Shown here in pieces: positions 44,220 through 54,808 of a DNA stretch of 64,000 nt. Below the pieces are notes generated by a model. It was not told where the DNA came from. It saw only the letters and a program-made list of their open reading frames with translations, and made no database searches. Origin of the DNA: Ascaphus truei (lineage: Eukaryota > Chordata > Amphibia > Anura > Ascaphidae). The translations under genes and the position numbers were made by a program. The number at the start of each line of letters is the position of its first letter. The stretch's first letter is position 1. The stretch lies in NCBI GenBank assembly GCA_036426205.1, contig CM071573.1, positions 38,969,455 to 39,033,454 of the forward strand, written 5' to 3'.

Positions 44220-44800
44220 AATTTTCTGTTTCTAAAATTCTTTCTAGCACTTAAGGATGTAGCAGAATGCTGTCTATCCTTGACTTTGTAGCTTAGGATT
44301 TAGAGAGACATGTAAAGTCTCCATCTACGGGATGGAAAACCCATAAAATGGTCAATCACCTTCAAATATTATTTAATGAGGCAAGCACGGAGTTTTTAAT
44401 GAGCTTTGAATTTTTAATCACTTTGGGATCGATCGTTATATCTAATAATGGGTCTAATAATATCTACGTTGAAGTCGCCTCCAAATATAATAGGCAATTC
44501 CCCCTGCTACTGCAGTTTGTTCATTATTCACATGAAAAAGTTTTTATCTAATACATTAGGGGCATAGATATTACAAATGATCACCCCGATTATTTATTTT
44601 AATCTTAATTATTATTTTGCGACCTTCGTCATCAATAAATTTAGATAGCAATTCATATCTAGTCGCTTTTTTAATTATAATTGCTACTCCTCTTCTCTCC
44701 TGAGGAATGCCCGCAGTCCTTTAGCCAATCTCTCTTAAACTTTTCATGTTCCTCTTCATAGAGATGTGTTTCTTATAATAGAGCTGTGCCAGTTCCCAGC
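44220..44800 (-). pseudogene. L1-type LINE ORF2 endonuclease fragment
   Basis: On the minus strand, pieces of the APE-like endonuclease read in order: ETHLYEEEHEKFKRDW (about 44785-44735), RGVAIIIKKATRYELLSKF (near 44695-44640), and a LPIIFGGDFNVDI-like stretch with several changes around 44505-44465. A final RDFTCLS...SRID segment lies near 44325-44255. Stops and frame changes occur throughout. These are the L1 motifs that cleave target DNA before reverse transcription. The RT part is absent. Confidence 0.7.
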
Positions 44801-44842
44801 TTCTTCAAATGTGTTGAAATTCTTCTCCTTTTTGCAGGGGCA

Positions 44843-45286
44843 TTAAAGCTGCAGACCAAGCAATAAACTACATGTGTTTTTTTTTTATAAATCAGTTCTG
44901 TACTATGAGAAAATACTTGTAGCATTTTTCTTTTAAACAACTCTGACATATTTTTTATGTATCATAATGTAACAAGTATTTTTTGTTTCTATAGCAACCA
45001 TTTACAAAGTCACATCCCCTTCCTCTTCTGGAACAGGCTCTGACACACCCCTTTTTGAGCCTTGCCTTCTCTCTAGCAATGCTCCAATTGTATCTAGTTA
45101 CTGCCTGGTCACATGATCTTCCCCACAGAACTTTGCATCTTTGGTCCTCTTCTGCTGCACTGAAAGCCATTTAGTAAACTCCCGAGCCGAATCTTCGCCG
45201 ATCGATCACAGGAAAACGATCGATTAGCAACTTAGCTAATTACTTATCATTGTGTGGATTGTACACATATTAAAAGAGGGGTTGGG
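44843..45286. mobile_element. TTAA-flanked DNA transposon, Kolobok-like, copy 2 (right end lost)
   Basis: It starts TTAAAGCTGCAGACCAAG and follows 13388-13840 closely through the CACATCCCCTTC, TCACATGATCTTCCC and CGATCGAT blocks. It ends at the GT microsatellite, so the right inverted end is missing. Confidence 0.72.
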
Positions 45287-45288
45287 GG

Positions 45289-45330
<42 letters not shown>
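45287..45330. repeat. (GT)n microsatellite
   Basis: A GT tract of about 40 bp lies between the truncated TTAA element and the next MITE. Confidence 0.95.
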
Positions 45331-45333
<3 letters not shown>

Positions 45334-45655
45334 ATGGAAATAGCCGTGTTAGTCCAGTTGCGATAGTGCAGAATAAATTAGTTCTTCATTATTAGATACC
45401 TTTTTTATTTGGACTAACCTAACAATTTATGTCATAGGACAAGCTTTCGAGAGTTCTCTCTTCCTCAGGTCAAGCAATACTGATATACAAAGGTTTCTAT
45501 GAATTCCTGTCTAAGTCACAGAAACCTTTGTATATCAGTATTGCCGACCTGAGGAAGAGAGGAAAACACTCGAAAGCTTGTCCCATGACATAAATTGTTA
45601 GTCCAAATAAAAAAGGTATCACCCAACACTGAAGAACTCATTTATTCTGCAGTAT
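45334..45655. mobile_element. Palindromic MITE, family 'TTAGTCCAGTTGCGATAG', complete
   Basis: The arms pair over much of their length: GTGCAGAATAAATTAG... at the left, CTCATTTATTCTGCAGTA at the right; GGACTAACCTAACAATTTATG and CATAAATTGTTAGTCC; ACAAGCTTTCGAGAG and CTCGAAAGCTTGTCC. The inner part pairs through GATATACAAAGGTTTC and GAAACCTTTGTATATC. A fragment lies at 23361-23455. No transposase. Confidence 0.8.
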
Positions 45656-45829
45656 AAAATCCCCCTTCACCAATATGACTGATTGGAGCTTTCCTATTTT
45701 CTTTAATGTCTTTTATCAGAATTGACTCTCTTTCTTCGCCTGCTTTACTTCATTTGACCCCTTCCTCTTCTCTCTTCCTTGTCTCCTTCCCTCGTATCCA
45801 TAGCAATCCTCCCCCCTCAGCACTAAGTG

Positions 45830-46038
45830 GCAAAGCTCTTGTTACGTCACTGACACGCAAAGTGTCGCCAGCGACCCTCATCCAGCGTTCCGCGCCTCGC
45901 TTTCAGATCGCTTCCTGGTTTTGGGGAAACCTTGATTGGTTGCTCCAAATTAGATCCTCCCCCCTTCTCTGTTTTCCTACGTCCAAACATGGCGGCTGCA
46001 GTCGCAGCATTGTTACTAGCAGTCACTGGGTGAGGAGA
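45830..46038 (+). promoter_or_regulatory. FAM204A: FAM204A promoter / 5' UTR
   Basis: This CpG-containing, TATA-less region has three well-placed motifs: a CRE/ATF-like TTACGTCA (45842-45849), an inverted CCAAT box in GATTGGTTG (ATTGG at 45935-45939), and a YY1-type AAACATGGCGGC (45985-45996), which in housekeeping genes often marks the start of transcription. The ATG inside the YY1 motif opens a 14-codon upstream frame (45989-46033) that stops five bases before the FAM204A start codon; it would matter only if transcription begins upstream of it. Confidence 0.6.
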
Positions 46039-46318
46039 ATGTGGAGCGGCCTTCTACCCCCCGGGATGACGGAGAGCGACGTCTCCGAGGACGATGAGGC
46101 TGCCCAGGAGTTGGTGCTTCCTCCGGCCAGAGCGGATAGCACAGAGAAGGATGCGGGCTCGCCTTCCTGCCCGACGGGGGTGCCGAGGAGCTCCTGGGAT
46201 GTGGGTACCGCCGCCTCGGGGAACAGCAAGGCTTCACTACCCCAGGCATATAAGGGCACTGCCCCTGTCCTCCGTCCCTCTGCCGTAGCAGCAGATAGTG
46301 ATGGAGAATTTGTATCTT
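46039..46318 (+). CDS. FAM204A: FAM204A, first coding exon
   Basis: The exon encodes 93 residues plus one base. The start, MWSGLLPPGMTESDVSEDDE, matches the conserved N-terminus of vertebrate FAM204A as I remember it (MWSGLLPPG followed by an acidic Ser/Glu/Asp stretch). The rest is low-complexity and Ser/Pro/Ala-rich, as expected for a poorly conserved disordered region. The exon ends at a good donor (TT|GTAAGG, 46319). FAM204A is a small, mostly charged protein without a known enzymatic domain; its function is not established. The open frame extends upstream to 45706, but the YY1/CpG context and the family start favour 46039. Confidence 0.8.
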
Positions 46319-46446
46319 GTAAGGTGCTGAGGGGAGCGTTGTTCCCATTGCCATGGTATAGACTTCAGGGTGAGGGATATTAGTTGGTGACTTGCTACAA
46401 GATGCTGGCACCTGGCAGTGAGATAAAAGCCAAGTTCGGGCATTTA

Positions 46447-46581
46447 CAGATGTAGCAGACGTTATTGCACCAGTTATAACACAACCATGCGTTGAAGTGC
46501 AATGTGCAATACAAACCAATGGTGATACGGCAACTTGTATGATTTGTGCACCTTTTCGTGCGGTAATGTCTGCTACATCTG
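46447..46581. mobile_element. Tc1/mariner-like MITE, copy 2
   Basis: Inverted ends CAGATGTAGCAGACGTTATT and AATGTCTGCTACATCTG are flanked by TTA (46444-46446 and 46582-46584), so TA is duplicated as in Tc1/mariner. It is 135 bp and matches 41474-41603 at its ends but little in the middle. Confidence 0.75.
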
Positions 46582-47019
46582 TTATCTAACATTCCTTTAT
46601 GTTGTGATGGAAACTTCCTGACTTAATGTTATTGGTTATCTAACTTTGTCTGAAAATCATAATGAAATGTGTTAATGTTTTTTGCACAAAATTCCTACTT
46701 TATCATATGGGCTGGTACGCTGCCTATCTATACGTATGAATCTCAAAATAAGGCCCTTCATTAACAAGATGATGTGATATTGTAACCATACTCTGGAAAT
46801 TACTTGGATATGCAACATATTGCAAATAAAAACACTGAACCTGTTACCATTTCTTATTGATATCTGATTTTGTTTAATGCACCGATTCTCTGGTAAAGTT
46901 ACCTGTAGCTAACTTTATGGAGCCCAGACAGGGTGAGCAAGCACATGATTAATCACATTTGGAGTGTTCTACTGGGGACAAGTAAATGATAGAAAAAAAA
47001 CTTAAGGATATGAAAGTCA

Positions 47020-47345
47020 ATAAGACCTGACAAATACTGGGTCAGACCAAACGGTCAATCAAGCCCAGTACAGTGTCCTGATTTTCAAGGCAAGTACAGT
47101 ACATAAAGCTTCTCTGAGTACATCATGCACTCCCATGCCCCAGATCTGTCATGCTGCTAGTATCATCTGGACTTCCTCTCCATGAATATATCTAGCCCTC
47201 TTTTAAAGTTACTAATGCAATTTGCTGTCACAGCCCCCAGTGGTTGTGAGCAGACTTTTGTGGCAGATGATTTCGGTGCGTGTCCCATGGTTCTTGTGTT
47301 GTGTGAATTTATGAATAACCGTTTTCCTTCTACAAATACTCTGCC
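47020..47345 (-). mobile_element. CR1 LINE 3' UTR fragment
   Basis: The sequence has the classic amniote-type CR1 wording: GGGTCAGACCAAACGGTCAAT, AAGCCCAGTACAGTGTCCTG, TTAAAGTTACTAATGCAATTTGC, CACAGCCCCCAGTGG. Strand is inferred by analogy to other CR1 copies. It is old and 5'-truncated. Confidence 0.6.
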
Positions 47346-49202
47346 ATTGCTTTTTGACTGATATAAAGATTAACAAAAAAGGTAATCTAGTTATGGGATT
47401 TTACAAAACTGGAATACTTTACAGTACAATTGTCTAGCTGCTTCTAATTAAGATACATATCAATAAACAGACAAATGTTGTCTACAGGTGGGCAATACTA
47501 GTCTCCCACATCTGGTACTACAGTAATCCTAAAATGCATTTATCCATTTAACTGAATAGTAATTAGCTTTGGGAGATCCTCCTATTAGTTTAAACTGTGG
47601 AGAGCATACATTAGTTTGGTAACTTATCCTTCCTCCTGAAGGTATTTGTGTGATGGTCAGGTTTCTGATATCACTGATCTCCAGAAGGTAAACACACATT
47701 GCTGCAGTGTCACCCCTTGTCGTCTTGGCCTTCAACTATTTTAGATGAGCAGCTTTTAAGAAACCTTATTGCTTTAAGAAATCTGGTGAATACAGAGGTT
47801 AGATTTCTTACATTAAACTTTTCTAAAGGTAGTCCCAATATGCTTGTAAATTACAGCAGCTGCATGTTACAGAAGAGTTAGACTGCAACATGCCAATCTG
47901 ATTGATTTATTCCCTCAAGTTGTGAAATATGGTACTGTACTTACCAAGCCTGTTCCTAACTACTCCCTATACAGTGAACTTCATCTGTTATTTAATTGTC
48001 CTGACCTAACATCAATCCCCTCTTCTCCCTTTGCAGACAGATGCAGAGGGAGTCTTGGTTTACTAATTGACACATTTTTGTTCCCTTCCACTCCGTGCCC
48101 AAGCTCTGTCTACTCTGCAGGTTAACAGGCTCTGTTACTGAATTTTATTAATTTCACTGGCTATTAAAATGACCCCAAGTATAAGTAATACAAATGTTTT
48201 CTTTATATTGCATGTTTTCAAGCTCAGACTTGCCCTTCATATTTTTGTATCTTGTCGCCAATCTATTTTAAACAGCAGTCCTTATTGATCACCATTGATT
48301 TATTTTTAACTTTGATCCTTTTCCAAGCTGTTTTCATTTAAAAAATCTGATGCTCCTTTCAGGATATAAACGTTTGAAATGTGTCCAGGATGCTAAAATG
48401 GAGCTCTCCCCAGAGCCCAGCAAAGGTTACCATGGTAAACTAGAAGCTAGAAAATACATAATTTACAACACTAAAAAGCATTAAAAAAGTACAATAGGAC
48501 ATACAATTGGTATTTACTAGCAATATGAGTTAAACTCAGACTTCTTGGATTGCTGCTTTTAATAATTGCAGTTATGATCACCAGCTATATATAATATGTT
48601 CATCCATATTTAATAAAATGCCAATATCCGTTTTGCAAGTATTGATCTGCCATCCACTTAGCTTCATGCAAAAGGATCTACCTTTGTACCAAGCTTAACC
48701 CTACTGCAAACCTCTGACCAAAATTATTCTTGTGCACTCGGGGAGATGATGTCCCTAATAATAAATGTATTATGATCACAGGGAGGGGAATTCCATTGAA
48801 GTTTATGGGGTAATTAGTCTAATAAAGATGTACGCTAACCTAAAATAAATCACTGTGAAGAGGCACTGATATGCTTCACATGTTTGTACGTGGAAGGCAT
48901 CTTTGTATCATATTTGAAACCTGAGCTTCCCAGGGTCAGATCTTGACAGGGTTGACTCAATTTGACAAAATAAGAGTGGCTTGAAGAGATTAATGGCAAG
49001 TTCCCTGCAGATGTTCAAGAGAATAAAGCAGTGTGTGTGAGTTCCACACCAACTCTGCCCTCCCAGGGTCTGAGCCTCACATTTCAAATGAGTAAACTTC
49101 TAATAGTGAATGTTGCTGTGCGGGGAACAAGAGGTTGGTCTTAGTCTGTAAATTAGCTCACTCTATTGCATGCAATTTTTTTTAATTAGTTTCTGCTTGC
49201 AG

Positions 49203-49255
49203 ATAGTGATAGCTTTGAGTGGGACAATATGAGCATTCCTATAGATCAGTTGAAA
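49203..49255 (+). CDS. FAM204A: FAM204A, probable exon 2
   Basis: A strong acceptor (polypyrimidine run, TTTCTGCTTGCAG) ends at 49202. The exon is entered in the phase left by exon 1 and reads YSDSFEWDNMSIPIDQLK. The IPID and following residues align with IPIDMWN in human FAM204A, and the last residue is followed in exon 3 by KFLDL where human has KFQEL. The exon should therefore end after AAA at 49255, but the next bases are TAACCC rather than a GT donor. One inserted G would give GTAACC, so a lost base or an assembly error is likely. Confidence 0.55.
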
Positions 49256-50452
49256 TAACCCAAGTTATTCAGTGGGCCACAGATGCTGTTCCTTGTGTGT
49301 ATTAGTAAAATTAAAAAAGCAGAACTTGCCCTATAACTCGGGGGTGGGCAACTCCTGTCCTCAAGGACCACCAACAGGTCAGGTTTTCAGGATATCCCTG
49401 CTTCAGCACAGCTGGCTCAGTCAAAGACCATCACCTGTGCTGCAGCAGGGATATCCTGAAAACCTGACCTGCTGGTGGCGCTTGAGGGCTGGAGTTGCCC
49501 ACTCCTGCTATGACTGGTGCACCGGTCCAGATCCCTCACCACTAGGAACAAAAAAATCAACCTGACTGTATTTTTTAAACCAGACCAGCACTCAATTATA
49601 ACAACTCAATTTTTAGCATATTAACTTACCGACTCTATTAAAGAAAAATGGTCTTAATCCTTATTGTATTACAAAACTAAAAAAGGCATTAGTATTTCCA
49701 AACAATTCACATGAGGACACAAAAAAATAGCAAGCTACATTAGCGTTTCAGGCATCATTGCCCTTTCCTCGGGCTTACATTTATTAGTACCACAAGCTAA
49801 AATTAATATATTTGACTATACAAACGGTTATGGAACCTCAATACAAAGAAACAAATTCAAGGTCAGAATTTTACTCAGAGTTGAATAACACCAGGTGATA
49901 TTATGTACCTGTGCTCACCATGTGTTGGAGTTCTGCCTGTTAATGTTTGGGTATTAAATAAGAGGAGCAATGTTATTGTTAAATTTGTTTAACTTATAAT
50001 GCAATGAGTGCAGCAAACAAAATCAGACAATAGGGGAAGAAATGCCTGCCCTCGGAAAGCTTACAATCTTCATTGCTACATCATTCTCTCCGCTGTAACT
50101 TATAAAACCCTAAAACATGCCTCTAACGAAAGCAAGTACTGTACAGTATGTCTTTTATATTCCATGTATTTGCTACTGTACACTTCAGTTATGTGGTGTA
50201 GCCTATGTTTTAAAATGTATTTAAAAACAATTTTGGTCAATTATTACATGGTAAAACACATAGGCAAATGTCTCATTGCTTTAACTAAAACAAAATCCAT
50301 TATACAGGAAGTTAAGGAGGATTGCAGCTTAAAATAAAGCGAAAAATGTGTGGAGCAAAGCAAATACCGTAATAGGGCACTAGGGTTTTTATTGTATGCA
50401 TCATTAAGCCTCTGCTACCTAATACCTCTTTGTATATATTTTTTGATAACAG
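49256..50452 (+). other. FAM204A intron 2
   Basis: Holds the hAT MITE at 49339-49507 and an L2-like inverted scrap near 50030-50110 (GAAAGCTTACAATCTTC). Otherwise no feature is seen. Confidence 0.5.
49339..49507. mobile_element. hAT-type palindromic MITE, copy 6
   Basis: Ends CGGGGGTGGGCAACTCCTG and GGAGTTGCCCACTCCTG with flanking 8-mers CTATAACT (49331-49338) and CTATGACT (49508-49515), seven of eight matching. Arms carry ACCAACAGGTCAGGTTTTC and GAAAACCTGACCTGCTGG. Confidence 0.88.
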
Positions 50453-50534
50453 AAATTTTTGGATCTTCAAAAGAAGCACCGCGAATTGAAGACACAAGCA
50501 AACCAAAGGGGGAAGAGAAAACGACGCAGGAAAG
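50453..50534 (+). CDS. FAM204A: FAM204A, exon 3
   Basis: The acceptor TTTTTTGATAACAG precedes 50453, and the exon ends at AAAG|GTGCGT (donor at 50535). It is entered in phase 0 and encodes 27 residues plus one base: KFLDLQKKHRELKTQ, then a basic run GKRKRRRK. This matches the human block KFQELHKKH followed by a Lys/Arg-rich stretch, which could serve as a nuclear localisation signal. Later exons (the region with QWKELTQYFG in human, recalled) were not found downstream and should lie past the window. Confidence 0.78.
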
Positions 50535-50679
50535 GTGCGTTTTTATTCCACAATCTACAGTATTGGTCCAAGAGTGACATGTTTTCTATTACTGAAGCAA
50601 AGTTGTGTGAAATGAATCGCTTCGTTACCAGTGCTATGCGCCTTTCACTCCGTTATTTATACATTTGGATATTATTTTA

Positions 50680-50850
50680 TTTGAATGGCGCTAACATGTT
50701 CTGCAGTGCAATGTGGGAGGGAGGACAATAACATTGTATGAAAAAAGAGTATATAAATGTTAAGTGAGACAATAGGAAGGAGGTCCCTGCTCCAATGAGC
50801 TTACAATCTAGAAGGAGGGAAGGGAAGACCAGGAATAGTGTGTGTGAGTT
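50680..50850 (-). mobile_element. L2-type LINE tail
   Basis: In reverse the sequence reads TCTAGATTGTAAGCTCATTG, AGCAGGGACCTCC and TATTGTCTCAC, the usual L2 3' wording. No coding part remains. Confidence 0.65.
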
Positions 50851-50999
50851 TCTTAGCACGAGTTGGCTATTATCAGGGCTCTGATTATGCGGTTCTAGGA
50901 TGCACGTAAAGAAAGTCAGGAGAGTGTTGAATAAGTCTCATTGAAAAAGTGTCTTTAAGGAACTTTTAAATATATTGCAATATGGAAAATAGCTGAAGC

Positions 51000-51440
51000 G
51001 CTCAAATGCAGGTATATCTCAAAATGATAATAAGCCAGACCACTGTACCAGGGTACTAACAATTGATTTTTTGTACCTATTGTGTCATATAATGGGTACT
51101 ATCCTCCTGAAGACAGGTGGTGTGTGGTGCAACCCACTCACCATCAGTCATTGGCAGGTTCCCCTGAAAAATATACAAGTACTCACATCCTGGTAGGGCA
51201 GGCAGGCAGGCTGTGCAGCTACTCAATGCAATACAGGGAAAAGGGAGACCAAAAAGCGCACCAGCACAAACGGAGCAGGAAGAACCCAAGACAAAAAAAA
51301 TGATTAAAAGGGCACTTTAATGTGGCAAAAGACCCATCCAATGCATTTCGAACGTCGCAGCGTTCTTTTGAATCATGTGGAAGACAAAATATGCATATAG
51401 TGCAATATTGTAATGATAATACAGTTTTGGATGAGAGAAA
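51000..51440. repeat. Probable half fold-back repeat with ATTTCGAACG tip
   Basis: AATGCATTTCGAACGTCGCAG (51340-51360), then CGTTCTTTTGAATCATG, looks like the tip of a fold-back repeat; the other arm is missing. A run of AGGCAGGCAGGC is near 51201. Confidence 0.35.
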
Positions 51441-51450
51441 TACTGTAGAG

Positions 51451-51961
51451 CAGGCCTGCACAACTCCAGTCCTCGAGGGCCGCAAAAAACAGTACACACA
51501 CAAAACAGTACACACACAAAACAGTACACACACTCACACCAGGACAAAACAGAACAAATACTGTCAGGACACAGCCTCACCTCTCTGCTCCATGCTTTTC
51601 CTCTGCTCTTTGGCCCCACCCCCAGGCTCCTGCTACCTCCATCCTTATTGGCTGCTGCTGTGTAATGCAGCCAATCAGGATGGAAGAAGCTGCCCAGCCC
51701 CCTAGCAGCAGCTCTACTCTCTCCCTTCTCAGGGGAAATCCCACGATTGGTTACTAAGTCCAGAGGGGTAATACTGGTATACGCATACATGTCCGGTATT
51801 ATCTCTCATTTTTTACCTGACAGAGTAACCAAATATCGGGCTGTTCGGTTCAATACCGGACACCTGGCAATCCTACTGATTGAGCCACCTGTGCTGAAGC
51901 AAAGATATCCTGAAAACCTGACCTGTTGGTAGCCCTCGAGGACTGGAGTTGGCTACCCCTG
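51451..51961. mobile_element. hAT-type palindromic MITE, copy 7, split by an insertion
   Basis: The left part (51451-51485, CAGGCCTGCACAACTCCAG) and the right part (about 51869-51961, ending CTGGAGTTGGCTACCCCTG) are the two ends of one element. The middle is replaced by the unclassified repeat at 51486-51868. Outer 8-mers CTGTAGAG and CTATAAAT match at five positions only. Confidence 0.75.
51486..51868 (-). mobile_element. Unclassified ~380-bp interspersed repeat, copy 2
   Basis: In reverse orientation it matches 347-727: CCATGCTTTTCCTCTG, TTTGGCCCCACCCCC, GCAGCCAATCAGGA, GAAGCTGCCCAGCCCCCTAG, ACATGTCCGGTATTA and CCGGACACCTGGCAATCCTA. A short tandem ACACAAAACAGTAC lies at its left end. It is nested in hAT copy 7. 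Confidence 0.75.
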
Positions 51962-52444
51962 CTATAAATCAACCCAATGCTTTTTGGAGGGGCTGGAGTT
52001 GCAGGTCGTTTCAGCAATCCTAGAATTAACCCCTTGGCCGCCAGAGGGAGCTTTCTGCCAGGTCTTATTTGTTCAGGAAACACATTTGCCAAGCAGTATT
52101 TACAACACGAGCAGCATGATACTAATTGATCTGTTGTGTGACGATAATACAGATCTTTTCAGCTAGCCAGAATGCAGCTTTCTGGTAAATTCTATCTTTT
52201 AAACGGCTTGTCTGCAAAACGCGAGAAGCCTGTGGGCAGCACAGCCCCTTCAGCTCCGTATGAGAGCGTTCTGTGTGATGCTTGGGGCAAAGCCTGTGCT
52301 AAATGACATCCTCTGTGTTACTCTTTCTATAATAGACGTGTTTAACCCCTTTCATGTTGAAGAGAGATCTGCAGAGCAGTGTCCTGTGGCAACTTTTAGT
52401 TGACCACTAAAGAAGAATATATACTGTCATTGATGGATTATGTC

Positions 52445-52590
52445 AACGTTTAAATTGTAAGCTCTGTGGGCTAGGTGTTTCCTTGTGCTTTTATGTTTGA
52501 TGCACTTGTTGCATTATACTAATCTTTATTCTATTGTCTGCTTTGTAAAGAGCTGTATATATTGTTTGCGCCATACAAATTAAATGTAGG
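52445..52590 (+). mobile_element. L2-type LINE tail
   Basis: TTTAAATTGTAAGCTCTGTG, then TGTAAAGAGCTGTATATATTG and GCGCCATACAAATTAAATG give the L2 3' end order. It runs into a microsatellite. Confidence 0.7.
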
Positions 52591-52692
52591 TATATGTAAA
52601 TATATATACATATACATACACATACATACACTCGCATACATACATACACACACTCACACACATACATACACTCACACACATACACTTGCACA
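52591..52692. repeat. CA/TA-rich microsatellite
   Basis: Alternating ATATACATACATACA and CACTCACACACATAC units follow the L2 tail, probably grown from the element's 3' end. Confidence 0.85.
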
Positions 52693-54642
52693 AAATAAAT
52701 ATTGACATTAATATTTGTTCTGGTGTCATCTAAAGGCTCTCTTGACATATTGGAACCTTTCTAAGAGAATAGAAAGAAGGCATTTTTTTGTGCAAAACTG
52801 CTGGAAAGAACAGATATACAGAAGGATGTGTGATCATCCTTTGCCTGCACAAGACTACTGAATGTAAAAGTGAATGGCGGGTTAGAAAAGGACACAGTAT
52901 TCATTTGCAGTACAATTGGCTGTTAAATAATTTTAGTATTTCCTGACACCCTCTTGCGTCTCACCTTCCTCTTCCCGATGTTAGTGGGGGCCGTATGGTT
53001 CACCTGTTCTTTCTTACCATCCAGAATTCAACATAGAAATGTGCTTGTGTCTGTCTCTCTTTTGGTTACTTACCTCTTTCTCTTTCAATTTTTTGTCCCT
53101 CTTCTAATGGCTTAGTAATTTGGGAGTATTGGTAATTGTAGCTCCGTTCCTTTGAGAGAATATGTATTAGAGATGTGTTGCTCCTGCATTGGTCACCTTG
53201 ATACTGCCTTAAAGTTCTCATCATTGGCTGATGAAATCACAGAGCAGGGTTAGAATGAGGCTCATGACGCTATATCTCTTAAGTATGATACTGTATCATC
53301 ATTGGCCGTCATTACAGTGCCAGGGAACCAGACCTCATGCTGACGTAGAAAGGAGTTGTTAAGTGCTCTAGATAAATGAGGTGTATAGGTTTTCAATCAT
53401 CAGTTGAGTCATTTTTTCCCCCCCCAAAGATGCAGCACTGGAACAAGCTGATAAAACCTTCGCTCTGGGGCACAGTTCCCAGAGTGCTTTAATCCAGTTC
53501 CTGTCCTAATAGGTGAAACTAATTTCTGATGTATAACATTTCTAAGCCTTTAAATAGTGTATTGGAAGCAACAGCTTTGAAGGGGTGGAACAGAGCCAAA
53601 TAAACAAATAACACAAACAAACCACGGATCTGGAGGCTCAAATGAAAGGGGAGCAAAAGCAATGACTCAACTCAGGGAATCTGACATGTTTACTTTGGAA
53701 CCAATCACATACAGTAAGCGAGTGGGGAAAGAATCTGAGTGGGTACAAAACTCAGCATCCTCATTTTGGGTTTATAGAGGTACACTGAGAAGTCATATCG
53801 CAGGAGGAAGAACCGTCAAGCACCTGACCCACTTGATACCGAATGTGACCTTGCAAACGCGCTCCATGCGCATTTGGCAGGATCGCTCTTTGCTGTAAGA
53901 TTACACATCGGTCAATTTTATGGCATAGCATGTTATCACACTATACACAGCAGTGTGTCATTTGCCTGGGGTCCTGATTAAGAGTCTAAGCAGCAAAGCT
54001 TTGGAATAAGCTTGTATCCCAAACACTCTGGATCGGTGTTAGGACGGCATTAATTCAATATAAAACACCCAGCAGTGAATGTTTATTTATTTATATCGAT
54101 AATACTTGGATAATTACACATACTGATTACAAGCCACTGGTTAAAGGGTTTAGGACAAGTCTTGCTGGCAACAAAGAGGTTAAACAGTTGGCAAGGTGTC
54201 CGATATTTAGTGCAGCAATATAGAAGGAATGAACCCAAAGTCTCGTATGGTAACAATTGGCCCCCGGCCCCAATACACATTGTCATTTGTATCTAGCTTC
54301 TGTGTTACAGCCTGTCAGGTGAGACTAGGTCTGCTACAAGGGCTGCATATGTGACATGGAAGGGACAAAGTGACAGGGGGGTGACACAAAGGGGCTGTAC
54401 CACCCTTTCTTCCATGTGCACATGGAGCGTCTTCCCGCTTCCTCCGGTCATTTTATGTTTTATGGCAGTGCGCTCATTAATACTGTCCCACTCCTCCAGT
54501 TATCTTCAGAATTAGTGCTGAGCACAGGAGAGGAGCCAGGGCGCTATTCATAAGTGCGCTGTACCAGGGAAAGATGGATGCCGGGGCCACTGGTGAAGTC
54601 TTCCGCGTGCGACTCGCCTGTTATCCGTCAATGGACTTGGAT
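52693..54642. other. Intronic, nothing recognised
   Basis: About 1.9 kb of unique-looking sequence. No coding exon with a family match and no repeat with clear ends was seen. Confidence 0.35.
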
Positions 54643-54808
54643 CAGGGGTGGGCAACTCCAGTCCTCAAGGGTCACCAACAGGTCAGGTTTCCAGGATATC
54701 CCTGCTTCAGCACAGGTGACTTGAAGATTGAGCCACCTGTGCTGAAGCAGGGATATCCGAAAAACCTGGCCTGTTGGTCGCCCTTCAGGACTGAGTTTGA
54801 CACCCCTG
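54643..54808. mobile_element. hAT-type palindromic MITE, copy 8
   Basis: Ends CAGGGGTGGGCAACTCCAG and CTGAGTTTGACACCCCTG with the arm words ACCAACAGGTCAGGTTTCC and AAAAACCTGGCCTGTTGG. Flanking 8-mers do not match. Confidence 0.82.

Larger units (their letters stand above)
46319..49202 (+). other. FAM204A intron 1
   Basis: The intron carries a mariner-like MITE 128 bp after the donor, an inverted CR1 fragment, and otherwise unique AT-rich sequence (about 47350-49200) in which I see nothing more. An acceptor-like TCCTTTCAG at 48361 precedes an open stretch, but joining it to exon 1 gives an immediate TGA. Confidence 0.6.

Noticed and set aside
45706..46038. In-frame upstream extension of FAM204A exon 1
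   Set aside because: The extension crosses the CRE, CCAAT and YY1 promoter motifs, and the family protein starts at MWSGLLPPG.
48361..48430. Exon-like stretch after a TCCTTTCAG acceptor
   Set aside because: Joined to exon 1 in phase it begins with TGA, and the other frames show no similarity to the gene.
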